47,861 bases of DNA from the IMG/VR virus record IMGVR_UViG_3300036766_000474, positions 1 through 47,861 of that record. One strand, given 5' to 3'. The notes under the pieces were generated by a model. It searched no databases, was not told the DNA's origin, and saw only the letters and a program-made list of their open reading frames with translations. Source of the DNA: a virus. This document shows, in pieces, positions 39,966 to 45,947 of the stretch (the first letter of the stretch is position 1; every line of letters begins with the position of its first letter). The position numbers were made by a program, and so were the translations under genes.

Positions 39966-40253
39966 ATGCCAGAAGTGAAGCAGCACAGCGCGGCGGCTCG
40001 GGAAGTCTGCGCCTACGTTATGGATAGAACACGCGACAAGCTGCCCGTCCTGGAAAGCACAGTAATAGAAATCTGGGAGCGCCACACCCACGCCGGGGAG
40101 CAGCAAGTCAGGCTGGTGGGGGCGGAGTGGGCGCTGGTCACAATTCAGGCGATTGCGAACAGTTCGTGGGACAACGGAATGGGCTGGGGCGAAGCATTGG
40201 AGATATACGAGGTGGCTTCGGCCGCCCTCAAGAAGCTGCGAGGTCAGCCATGA
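39966..40253 (+). CDS. Hypothetical protein, 95 aa, G+C-rich
   Basis: ATG at 39966 with AGGAGGGGTAATC upstream. Helical protein with a Trp-rich centre (VRLVGAEWALVTIQAIANSS, then WDNGMGWGEALEIYE). The gene is visibly richer in G+C than its neighbours, including many GCG/CGC codons, which suggests recent arrival. No family recognised. Confidence 0.55.
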   Translation: MPEVKQHSAAAREVCAYVMDRTRDKLPVLESTVIEIWERHTHAGEQQVRLVGAEWALVTIQAIANSSWDNGMGWGEALEIYEVASAALKKLRGQP

Positions 40254-40333
40254 AGCGGCGCAAGCGGAAGAATGCGGTGGAGCAGCACTTAGCCGCGTTA
40301 ACGGAGTTGTCCCACTGGAAGAGGGGAAGTTGA
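40250..40333 (+). CDS. Small basic peptide, 27 aa
   Basis: ATG at 40250 overlaps the previous TGA (ATGA). Sequence begins MKRRKRKNAVEQHLAALTEL. Coupling suggests it may be translated; it shares the G+C-rich character of the gene before it. Its 3' end contains a TCCCACTGGAAG copy resembling the early-promoter element. Confidence 0.35.
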   Translation: MKRRKRKNAVEQHLAALTELSHWKRGS

Positions 40334-40342
40334 AAAGGAGGG

Positions 40343-40371
40343 TTGACATTCTCTTTAGAATTAAGTATAAT
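40343..40371 (+). promoter_or_regulatory. Early promoter P3
   Basis: TTGACA (40343-40348), 17-base spacer, TATAAT (40366-40371): consensus. A TCCCACTGGAA copy lies further upstream (40310-40320), not at the fixed spacing of the other promoters. The start near 40378 gives a leader of about 140 bases before the gene at 40518. Confidence 0.85.
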
Positions 40372-40387
40372 GTTATTAATATCCGTC

Positions 40388-40472
40388 TAGTAATCACTTT
40401 ATATTGAATACATATAAAGATAAGGTCTATATAAGACCAAACTCTTCTTTACATTCGGTATATAGTGATTAA
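40388..40472. repeat. A+T-rich inverted repeats in the P3 leader (origin or control site?)
   Basis: TAATCACT (40391-40398) is matched by AGTGATTA (40464-40471), with TATA next to both on the inner side. Between them GGTCT-ATATA-AGACC (40424-40438) is a perfect 5-bp hairpin. The stretch 40365-40480 is markedly A+T-rich for this genome. Such nested inverted repeats suit a replication origin, a regulator site, or a structured leader. Nothing else is seen in the 184-base gap. Confidence 0.45.
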
Positions 40473-40517
40473 CAGGTGTACGTTCAAACTTAATTCCGAA
40501 TTCCAAGAAAGGGTACC

Positions 40518-41090
40518 ATGGCCAGCGATTTTGAGGTGTTTTTTGACTATAGGGCGAAGGAGATGGGATGGGAAATACTGGGGAGAGGCTGGCCCGATAG
40601 GATGGTTACGAAGCCCACCGGGGAAACTTTCGCTGTGGAAATCAAACATTCCGACGACCCGTTGAAGTTACACCAACAGTTGATGGCGGCGCTTCTCACT
40701 TCGTTGGGTGTGAAGGTTTTTGTTGCAGTTGATGGCAATCCAGAAAATCTGAAACCTTTTGAGGAGTGGAGGGTGACTGCTTACGGTAGGGGGAGACCTT
40801 CATCCGGGAAACTCATCTCCCGCAAAACGATGAAGGCGTATGGGTACAAGCGGTTGACTCTCCAAAACCAACTTGAATCCGCGAAAAGGATTCCTGAATT
40901 TCCTAGGGAGCTCTTACAAAGTATGGAGTTTAGGCTCAAACAGATTGACGAAAAGGTTAAGCGGTTTTTGGGGAGCGAGAATGAGATGGACAAATCTTCC
41001 TCCGCTGAGGTTGAGGAAGTTATGGTTTCCTCAGGGGAGGACTTTGACAACATGCTAAACAAACTGGTAGAGGAGTTTAAGAAAATATGA
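40518..41090 (+). CDS. VRR-NUC-like PD-(D/E)XK nuclease with coiled-coil tail, 190 aa
   Basis: Paralogue of the gene at 38127. The core RGWPDRMVTKPTGETFAVEI followed by K keeps the PD...ExK site, then LTSLGVKVFVAV and FEEWRVTAYGRGRP align with LMGVRVFI and WKEWKVAEGKRGKP of the short copy. The extra 90 residues are helical (LKQIDEKVKRFLGSENEM) and end acidic. Ribosome site AAGAAAGGGTACC. Probably trims or resolves DNA branches; the tail may bind a partner. Confidence 0.72.
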   Translation: MASDFEVFFDYRAKEMGWEILGRGWPDRMVTKPTGETFAVEIKHSDDPLKLHQQLMAALLTSLGVKVFVAVDGNPENLKPFEEWRVTAYGRGRPSSGKLISRKTMKAYGYKRLTLQNQLESAKRIPEFPRELLQSMEFRLKQIDEKVKRFLGSENEMDKSSSAEVEEVMVSSGEDFDNMLNKLVEEFKKI

Positions 41091-41099
41091 GAGGTAATC

Positions 41100-41240
41100 A
41101 TGGCCGACGATAGCAAGCCGATGAGCGACGAGAGGCTGGAGGAGATTCGGCGCGATTACGGGTGGGCCGTGCGCGAAGGTGGCCGACAAGTTAGGGAGCG
41201 ACATCCGCGAGGGGGGTATTCCCACTTGAAAGTGATTTAG
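41100..41240 (+). pseudogene. Frameshifted remnant of a small gene, 46 codons
   Basis: The frame starting at ATG 41100 reads MADDSKPMSDERLEEIRRDY and then loses sense. After GWAVREG a one-base shift would continue as VADKLGSDIRE, which looks like natural coding. The remaining frame runs on through the P4 element to TAG. The segment is G+C-rich like 39966-40333. I read it as a decayed import cut short by the promoter; a real 46-residue protein is less likely. Confidence 0.4.
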
Positions 41241-41260
41241 AATCCCTCATGCTATATAAT
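41219..41260 (+). promoter_or_regulatory. Early promoter P4 with TTCCCACTTGAA element
   Basis: TTCCCACTTGAA (41219-41230), one base, GTGATT in the -35 position (41232-41237), 17-base spacer, TATAAT (41255-41260). Spacing is identical to P2, P5 and P6, although the -35 is weak, which points to activation through the upstream element. Confidence 0.75.
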
Positions 41261-41280
41261 TGAGGAAGAATGGAGGTAAA

Positions 41281-41589
41281 ATGCCACGCACACCAAACGC
41301 ACCCGTTTGTCCCTCAGCAGACGAACTACTACAGCTAATCAGTTTCGTTGAGGACGTTAAGAAGTTTGACGAGGAAGCAGACTACCAGCTCGGATGCGCG
41401 AAAGTCGTCATCGCCCTCGAATGGCTCGAAACCTTCCTCTCCAACCGCAAACTGTACCATAAGAAGGTCCAACTGAAGAACAAAATCATCCGGCACATGT
41501 TGGAAGAACAGATTGGTCCACTCGACCAGTCAGAGGACTTAAAACACGCAACCAACGCAGCACTCGAAGACCATGTTGTGAACTCTTGA
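41281..41589 (+). CDS. Hypothetical protein, 102 aa
   Basis: ATG at 41281 with TGGAGGTAAA upstream and P4 only about 20 bases before. Helical protein (ADELLQLISFVEDVKKFDEE, CAKVVIALEWLETFLSNR) with a charged C-terminus. No family recognised. Confidence 0.6.
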   Translation: MPRTPNAPVCPSADELLQLISFVEDVKKFDEEADYQLGCAKVVIALEWLETFLSNRKLYHKKVQLKNKIIRHMLEEQIGPLDQSEDLKHATNAALEDHVVNS

Positions 41590-41604
41590 CGGAGTGAGGT
41601 AATC

Positions 41605-42006
41605 ATGAACAAGGAGTTGAGTGAGGTCGAGAAAGAGGTCGACCGGATGTTTTCCGCGCTCAAACTTTGGCGCCATACGCGGGCCAAGGAGGAAGTCGAA
41701 CGGCTGTTATTGAGCGCGAAACGGTTGGAAGAAATGGGATTCAAACCCCTAATCTACAAAAGCTACACAACCGTAGGGGCGTGGAACCGTAAGTTTCCCC
41801 TACCAGAGATGGAGGCGTTGGATGACTCTACCGGAGATAGCGGGATTAGTGGACACATTGAAACGGAACCGACCACAGGACGATCTGGTGGAACTCCTCT
41901 ATCACCTAACAATCCACATAGCGAACCAAGACCTGAGGTTGAAGAGGATCGAGAACACGCTAGTGGAACTCCACAAAGTGGCGGAGCAAAATGCCTAGCT
42001 ACATAA
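41605..42006 (+). CDS. Hypothetical protein with nested gene in its 3' half, up to 133 aa
   Basis: The first 72 residues are helical and charged (LSEVEKEVDRMFSALKLWRH, then RAKEEVERLLLSAKRLEEMG) and look genuine. From about residue 73 the frame lies over a separate, better-looking gene (41822-41998) and becomes Ser/Gly/Pro/Glu-rich, so the tail is either disordered or imposed by the overlap. Ribosome site GAGTGAGGTAATC. Unrecognised. Confidence 0.55.
   Translation: MNKELSEVEKEVDRMFSALKLWRHTRAKEEVERLLLSAKRLEEMGFKPLIYKSYTTVGAWNRKFPLPEMEALDDSTGDSGISGHIETEPTTGRSGGTPLSPNNPHSEPRPEVEEDREHASGTPQSGGAKCLAT
41822..41998 (+). CDS. Nested small helical protein, 58 aa
   Basis: Entirely inside 41605-42006, in the +1 frame. 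The ATG at 41822 has GATGGAGGCGTTGG upstream, a good ribosome site. The product is a regular amphipathic helix protein (EIAGLVDTLKRNRPQDDLVE, LLYHLTIHIANQDLRLKRIE), more protein-like than the host frame over the same bases. Its stop lies 5 bases into the next gene. Unrecognised. Confidence 0.5.
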   Translation: MTLPEIAGLVDTLKRNRPQDDLVELLYHLTIHIANQDLRLKRIENTLVELHKVAEQNA

Positions 42007-42524
42007 TCGTGAGTTCGAGGGATGTCCCAGTCGTCTACATCACTCAATCCCAATCTCTCGAACAGTTAATAAGGACGGCCCAACACAAACACTTTTACAT
42101 GACCGTTTTTGCGCTTGAACCCCAACAAGCGCAGACTCCCAATCCGTGGGACGGGATAATTTTGAAGCAAGAGCTGGTGAACCACCCCACAGACTTGTTG
42201 GACGACACGTTCTTAAGTTACTGCCACCTTCTGCAGGATTTGGACGAACCCCAGTTGGAGGTTGAAGTCTACCGTGCCCAACTCCAACTTAAGGCGTGGA
42301 TGGAAAACCGAAGGTCAAGCTTGAAGGAAGAGAAAGAGGACACAATTGTACTGCCTCAAGTGCGGAACGATCTTGATAACACTACCCCCGATCCAGCCAG
42401 CAACGAACCAAATGAAGGACCACCACACGGAGCAGAGGGAGTGCAGCCATTGTCGAGCGGTGTGGAGGATCACGCAAGTGATGTTGAGGGAGCCCCAACT
42501 CCAACCGAGGGAGGCAACAAATGA
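41991..42524 (+). CDS. Hypothetical protein, 177 aa, disordered acidic tail
   Basis: The first 110 residues look folded (SYIIVSSRDVPVVYITQSQS, LEQLIRTAQHKHFYMTVFAL, then a helical stretch). From about residue 118 on it is Pro/Glu/Asp/Gly-rich, over a second frame that encodes a zinc-ribbon-like protein. No ribosome site stronger than AGTGGCGGAGC. Its TGA overlaps the ATG at 42521. Unrecognised. Confidence 0.55.
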   Translation: MPSYIIVSSRDVPVVYITQSQSLEQLIRTAQHKHFYMTVFALEPQQAQTPNPWDGIILKQELVNHPTDLLDDTFLSYCHLLQDLDEPQLEVEVYRAQLQLKAWMENRRSSLKEEKEDTIVLPQVRNDLDNTTPDPASNEPNEGPPHGAEGVQPLSSGVEDHASDVEGAPTPTEGGNK

Positions 42525-42540
42525 AACCAAAAGTGGGTGA
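42346..42540 (+). CDS. Nested zinc-ribbon-like protein (TTG start), up to 64 aa
   Basis: A +1 frame inside the previous gene has two Cys pairs, YCLKCG and CSHCRAVW, spaced about 30 residues apart as in a zinc ribbon. The TTG at 42346 follows AAAGAGGACACAA. Without it the first Cys pair is lost (next ATG 42412). Two Cys pairs arising by chance in a short shadow frame would be unusual, but no homologue is known to me. Confidence 0.35.
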   Translation: MYCLKCGTILITLPPIQPATNQMKDHHTEQRECSHCRAVWRITQVMLREPQLQPREATNETKSG

Positions 42541-42766
42541 TGTTTATAAGGACGAACGCTGGACTTCCTTCTACGCCATCGGCGTTGTAGTTCGTGTGGA
42601 AGGGGAATACTTTATCGGAATGGAGATGAGAATCTCCAAGAACGGCTTCGAGCCTGTCCCTCCCCTTCTAGACGAACGCACTTGGCACACCAACGAAAAG
42701 GGGTTGGTTTGGCTTGAAGCCCTAATTCCCACGGGACCTTGCTTTCTTCTTTCAAAGCTTATATAA
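42521..42766 (+). CDS. Hypothetical protein, 81 aa
   Basis: ATG at 42521 overlaps the previous TGA; ribosome site CGAGGGAGGC. A small beta-rich protein (AIGVVVRVEGEYFIGMEMRI). Its last 14 codons carry the whole of promoter P5, and its TAA forms part of the -10 box. Unrecognised. Confidence 0.6.
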   Translation: MKPKVGDVYKDERWTSFYAIGVVVRVEGEYFIGMEMRISKNGFEPVPPLLDERTWHTNEKGLVWLEALIPTGPCFLLSKLI

Positions 42767-42767
42767 T
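42726..42767 (+). promoter_or_regulatory. Early promoter P5 with TTCCCACGGGAC element
   Basis: TTCCCACGGGAC (42726-42737), one base, TTGCTT (42739-42744), 17-base spacer, TATAAT (42762-42767), all inside the end of the preceding gene. The leader then has GAGGC-ATCAA-GCCTC (42784-42798), a hairpin ending next to the AAAGGAG ribosome site of the gene at 42812. Confidence 0.8.
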
Positions 42768-42811
42768 GGCTTCATACTAAATCGAGGCATCAAGCCTCAA
42801 AGGAGACGCAA

Positions 42812-43099
42812 ATGGCAGATGGACCGCAGGTCGACCTCAAGGCAGTGACTGCCGAGGTTTCCAAACTTTCCAAGGACCAGCTGAAAGAGGAAGTCCTCAA
42901 GATGCGGGTTCGGCAGAAGGTGCAACAGAAGAAACACCAGGGATCCCCGAAGCAGAAGGAGTACCAGGCCCGGCAGCGGGAGAAGAACAAGCTGTTGGTT
43001 GCGAAGGCCAAGGAGCTCGGGATCTACGACGCCATCAACGACGAGGCCGAGGAGCTGGCCGAGAGCAAGTTGGCGGAGGAGTCCGAACAGCCTGAGTAA
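42812..43099 (+). CDS. Small basic coiled-coil protein, 95 aa
   Basis: Strong ribosome site AAAGGAGACGCAA and promoter P5. Helical and charged throughout (VSKLSKDQLKEEVLKMRVRQ, then SPKQKEYQARQREKNKLLVA), with a very acidic C-terminus. The central basic part resembles that of the P1-driven protein (38557), and codons are similarly skewed, so both may be abundant early nucleic-acid binders. Function unknown. Confidence 0.6.
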   Translation: MADGPQVDLKAVTAEVSKLSKDQLKEEVLKMRVRQKVQQKKHQGSPKQKEYQARQREKNKLLVAKAKELGIYDAINDEAEELAESKLAEESEQPE

Positions 43100-43112
43100 C
43101 AATAAGTTCTGT

Positions 43113-43198
43113 CCACGCTCGGGCGGCCTCACACCCTCAAGCGTGGCGGAAAAGGTGGAGTGAGCTCGAGTCCCACTCCACCTGCTCTACATGGTGTA
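43113..43198 (+). ncRNA. Candidate structured RNA (two strong hairpins) after the P5 gene
   Basis: CCACGCT (43113-43119) pairs with AGCGTGG (43140-43146). Then AGGTGGAGTG (43153-43162) pairs perfectly with CACTCCACCT (43174-43183) around an 11-base loop AGCTCGAGTCC; a short TACA-TGG-TGTA hairpin follows. An intrinsic terminator comes next. The second hairpin recalls a tRNA T-arm, but no acceptor or anticodon arms fit, so this is not a tRNA. It could be a processed small RNA or a stabilising 3' end. Confidence 0.45.
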
Positions 43199-43208
43199 CC
43201 TCCGTCAA

Positions 43209-43246
43209 AAGGGCGGCTCTGTTGAAAGGCAGGGTCGCCTTCTTTT
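43209..43246 (+). terminator. Intrinsic terminator
   Basis: AGGGCGGCTCTG (43210-43221) pairs with CAGGGTCGCCTT (43230-43241, with G-T pairs) around loop TTGAAAGG, followed by CTTTTA. It ends the P5 transcript before promoter P6. Confidence 0.75.
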
Positions 43247-43272
43247 ACCGCTGGTGGGAGGGTTGACTTGCA

Positions 43273-43314
43273 TTCCCACTGGAGCTTGACATTCAAATTC
43301 AGTTGAGCTATAAT
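43273..43314 (+). promoter_or_regulatory. Early promoter P6 with TTCCCACTGGAG element
   Basis: TTCCCACTGGAG (43273-43284), one base, TTGACA (43286-43291), 17-base spacer, TATAAT (43309-43314). It follows the terminator and heads the long replication/modification operon. The predicted start (about 43321) falls next to the ATG at 43323, so the first mRNA may be leaderless. Confidence 0.88.
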
Positions 43315-43322
43315 GAGGTATC

Positions 43323-43463
43323 ATGAAATCAGACAAAGAGCAGTGGTTTTGTCTGGACTGCCAACAGGTAGGTGATTTAACCCTCCACGGTAAATGTAGC
43401 ACCTGCAACTCCGATTCTGTGGTTTCAACCGAAGCCCAACACCTTCATGACCGCAATGATTAA
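43323..43463 (+). CDS. Small zinc-ribbon protein, 46 aa
   Basis: WFCLDCQQ and GKCSTCNSD give two Cys pairs (C10/C13 and C25/C28), a compact zinc ribbon. ATG at 43323, only about 9 bases after the P6 -10 box, so translation may be leaderless. Its end overlaps the next small frame. Role unknown; could bind nucleic acid or a polymerase subunit. Confidence 0.6.
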   Translation: MKSDKEQWFCLDCQQVGDLTLHGKCSTCNSDSVVSTEAQHLHDRND

Positions 43464-43521
43464 AGTAGCAGAAAAGTTGAAGGAATTAAACGCCAAAGGC
43501 CCAAGAAAGGAGAAGCCATAA
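43456..43521 (+). CDS. Tiny leader-like peptide, 21 aa
   Basis: MIKVAEKLKELNAKGPRKEK-type peptide, ATG overlapping the zinc-ribbon gene, TAA at 43519-43521. Its stop overlaps by one base the ATT from which the nuclease must start (TAATT, compared with the TAATG used elsewhere in this genome), so its main role may be to bring ribosomes to that rare start. Confidence 0.4.
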   Translation: MIKVAEKLKELNAKGPRKEKP

Positions 43522-44519
43522 TTATCAACATATCTCGTATCACCCAGTTTCAAGAATGCCGCCAGAAGGCGTGGTATTGGCATGAGGAAGGACTTGTCGC
43601 CCAGAGGGAAGCTGAAGCCCTTATTACTGGAGGCGCGGTTCATGTTGGATTTGCTACCCTCTTTAGCACCCACGACACCAAACAAGCAGTTGAAGCGACT
43701 GAACACGAATACCGTACGCGCTTAGAGAACCAGATGGTCCTGCCTGAGGAACGGATTCAGGTGGAACAGCAGATTGAGATGTCCAAACGTGCGGTCGTTA
43801 TGTTCGCGGACGAATACGCGAAGGCGGACTATACGGTGTTGTGGCCGGAGGTTGAATTTTTCACCCCGATTCCAGGCACCGAACACCATTGCCATTTCGT
43901 ACACCGGATTTTACACCCCAAGGCCCCGCCTTCGGATCCCACGACTGGTTCTCCTGAACCCTGTAAGGATGAACGGTGCTTCCATCCTATCTATTTCACC
44001 GGTCGCACGGACGCGGTAATCACCCTCCAGAGTGTAATTTGGTTGTTGGAAACGAAAACGTCCGCGATGACGGGCAACATTTTCTTCGACCGGTTTTATC
44101 TGGATTTCCAACCCACAGGGTATTTGTATGGGATTTGGAAGCAGACGGGGGTTCGCCCTCATGGTTTTCTCCTCAACGTGGTGAAGAAGCCGCAAAAGAG
44201 AGCGGCGGATCAGTTTAATGTTACCTTCGAACGCGAACCCTACCTGCGGACTGATGAAGACCTCCAACGGTTTGAGCACGAACTCATTATTCAAGCACAA
44301 GACTACGAAGATGCGTGGGAGAAAAAGCGCATCTACATGAACACGAAGTCGTGCACAAACTATAATCGTCGCTGCTATTTTTGGGACCTTTGTAAGCGGC
44401 ATGGGGAGATGATTGACGGGGAATTTAGGCTCCGCAATCGTGATTACGTCGACCTCGCGTATTACAAACTGCTGGGATTGGAGGTACCACAGGATGGAGA
44501 AGTCGTTAGTCCTGCTTAG
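43521..44519 (+). CDS. Cas4/RecB-type Fe-S nuclease (PD-(D/E)XK), start at ATT
   Basis: Conserved sequence of this family extends upstream of the first ATG (43734): SRITQFQECRQKAWYWHEEG and ITGGAVHVGFATLF. That stretch is open back to a stop at 43461-43463 but has no ATG, GTG or TTG. With AAGGAG at 43507-43512 the start must be ATT 43521 (or ATA 43518), giving 332 aa. The nuclease site is GRTDAVITLQSVIWLLETK (D164, E177, K179). Cys 13, 278, 285 and 291 form the expected iron-sulfur set (C...CX6CX5C). It overlaps queC by 26 bases. Likely role: end resection in recombination. Confidence 0.85.
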   Translation: MINISRITQFQECRQKAWYWHEEGLVAQREAEALITGGAVHVGFATLFSTHDTKQAVEATEHEYRTRLENQMVLPEERIQVEQQIEMSKRAVVMFADEYAKADYTVLWPEVEFFTPIPGTEHHCHFVHRILHPKAPPSDPTTGSPEPCKDERCFHPIYFTGRTDAVITLQSVIWLLETKTSAMTGNIFFDRFYLDFQPTGYLYGIWKQTGVRPHGFLLNVVKKPQKRAADQFNVTFEREPYLRTDEDLQRFEHELIIQAQDYEDAWEKKRIYMNTKSCTNYNRRCYFWDLCKRHGEMIDGEFRLRNRDYVDLAYYKLLGLEVPQDGEVVSPA

Positions 44520-45213
44520 TGGTGGGCTTGACTCGTGTGTTGCGCTTGCAATCGCGAGTGAGGAAACCACGGTTGTTGGCACGCTCTCATTTAGCTACGG
44601 CCAACGCCATCACAGGGAGACCGTCGCCGCCCACGCAATTGGGATGCATTATGGAGTCCCTCCTCTCTTCGTTAACCTCAACGTAATAGGTGAAGTCCTC
44701 GCATACTTCAAAGGTTCCGCCCTCGTTGACACCACCGAAGCCCTCCCCTCCAACCGCCGAATGAGCGCGATGACGGCCAAGATTCCGCGGACTTACGTGC
44801 CGGGCAGAAACACAATCATGTTGGCGGTCGCACAATCAATCGCGGAAGCACGCGATATCGACCTCCTCTACACCGGATTTAACGCGGTGGACTTTAGTGG
44901 TTATCCTGATTGTAGACCAATCTTCGTTGAGGCTTGGAACAACCTTGCCAAGTACTCTACAAAGAGAGGACACGAACTCCACCCTATCTTGGTGCGTGCT
45001 CCCCTCATTAACTGGTCGAAGGTTCATATTGTTCAGGAGGGGATGGATCGCCACGCCCCCCTCAACCTCACGTGGAGTTGTTACCGTGGGGAGGAAAAGC
45101 AGTGTGGCACTTGCGACAGCTGCATTATTCGTGCAGACGCTTTTAGTCAACTGAACCTTCCCGACCCCTCACTGGAGGTACAGAGTGCCGAAATACGCAA
45201 CGATAGCGTTTGA
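44494..45213 (+). CDS. queC: 7-cyano-7-deazaguanine (preQ0) synthase
   Basis: QueC turns 7-carboxy-7-deazaguanine into preQ0 using ATP and ammonia. Evidence: PP-loop LLSGGLDS (7-14), FSYGQRHHRE, YVPGRNTIML and the zinc site SCYRGEEKQCGTCDSC near the C-terminus. Length 239 is normal and no extra amidotransferase domain is fused. The ATG at 44494 keeps the motif at its usual place. The last 29 bases overlap the ATPase gene, whose ribosome site lies inside queC. Confidence 0.95.
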   Translation: MEKSLVLLSGGLDSCVALAIASEETTVVGTLSFSYGQRHHRETVAAHAIGMHYGVPPLFVNLNVIGEVLAYFKGSALVDTTEALPSNRRMSAMTAKIPRTYVPGRNTIMLAVAQSIAEARDIDLLYTGFNAVDFSGYPDCRPIFVEAWNNLAKYSTKRGHELHPILVRAPLINWSKVHIVQEGMDRHAPLNLTWSCYRGEEKQCGTCDSCIIRADAFSQLNLPDPSLEVQSAEIRNDSV

Positions 45214-45937
45214 TTCTGCTTCCGAGATCGCCCGGTTGTACTTCAGTTTCGACATGAAAAAACATGCTTCCAACATGGACGCAATCCGCGCCATGCAAAA
45301 CTACCCCGGTGCTACCGAACGGCTAAACATGCTAGTTCGGAGAATGAAGGACTTCCGTGATAAAGGAATCGAAATCGTCTTCACCGCGCACGAGGACATT
45401 GAGAAAATCTACGCACGTGGTGGAGCTATGGGTAAGAAAGGGGAGGCACCTCCTGATCCTGTCGCTGTCAAAGGTTGGCCGGACATTCCTGGGAAGAGAG
45501 CCCCTGACGAATTCTGTCGTGCGGCAGATAATGTCATCCACGTCAGGTATGTTAATTCTAAACCCATGTGGATCGGACGAAGAGAACCTATCGGAACAGG
45601 TGCTGAGTACTGGGAGGTTAAAGATCGATTTAACGCGCCTGCGCTTCAGGGCGGATTACTCCCTCCCTCGTACCAAGAACTCGCAAAGATGGCGCTTGCT
45701 AATCCCCTTTGTAACTGGCGTCCCCCCTACACTTGGGTCTTTTACGGTCCCTTCGGGTGTGGCAAAACCCGGTCCCTCCTCACGTTCCCGAGGCCGATGA
45801 TTATCTTCGACCTCGATCACGGCACGAAGGTCTTTAGGGAGGACGAACTAAAAGACATCGAAATCGTGTCCGACATCAACAGCGAAGAGTGTGACGACTA
45901 CCCCAAGTTTGTAGCGAAGCTTGAATCCTGCCTCTAG
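45185..45937 (+). CDS. Circularly permuted Sak4/AAA_24-like RecA-fold ATPase
   Basis: GTG start at 45185 with TGGAGGTACAGA upstream. The elements of a Sak4-type recombination ATPase are all there, but in swapped order. Residues 4-20 are the Walker B strand (YATIAFDSASEIARLYF), 63-70 EIVFTAHE, 140-150 the closing AEYWEVKDRFN. After a linker (PSYQELAKMALANPLCNWRP), residues 181-213 supply what is normally the N-terminus: YTWVFYGPFGCGKTRSLL with Walker A GPFGCGKT (188-195), then PMIIFDLDHG. The end (KFVAKLESCL) is where Walker B should follow. Beside an SSB-like gene, it is expected to anneal or exchange single strands. Confidence 0.8.
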   Translation: MPKYATIAFDSASEIARLYFSFDMKKHASNMDAIRAMQNYPGATERLNMLVRRMKDFRDKGIEIVFTAHEDIEKIYARGGAMGKKGEAPPDPVAVKGWPDIPGKRAPDEFCRAADNVIHVRYVNSKPMWIGRREPIGTGAEYWEVKDRFNAPALQGGLLPPSYQELAKMALANPLCNWRPPYTWVFYGPFGCGKTRSLLTFPRPMIIFDLDHGTKVFREDELKDIEIVSDINSEECDDYPKFVAKLESCL

Positions 45938-45947
45938 GGAGCCCTGA

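Noticed and set aside
43153-43183. tRNA-like T-arm (AGCTCGAGTCC loop)
   Set aside because: The stem is ten perfect pairs and uses the bases that would be the acceptor arm; no D or anticodon arm can be drawn, so it is listed only as a hairpin RNA.
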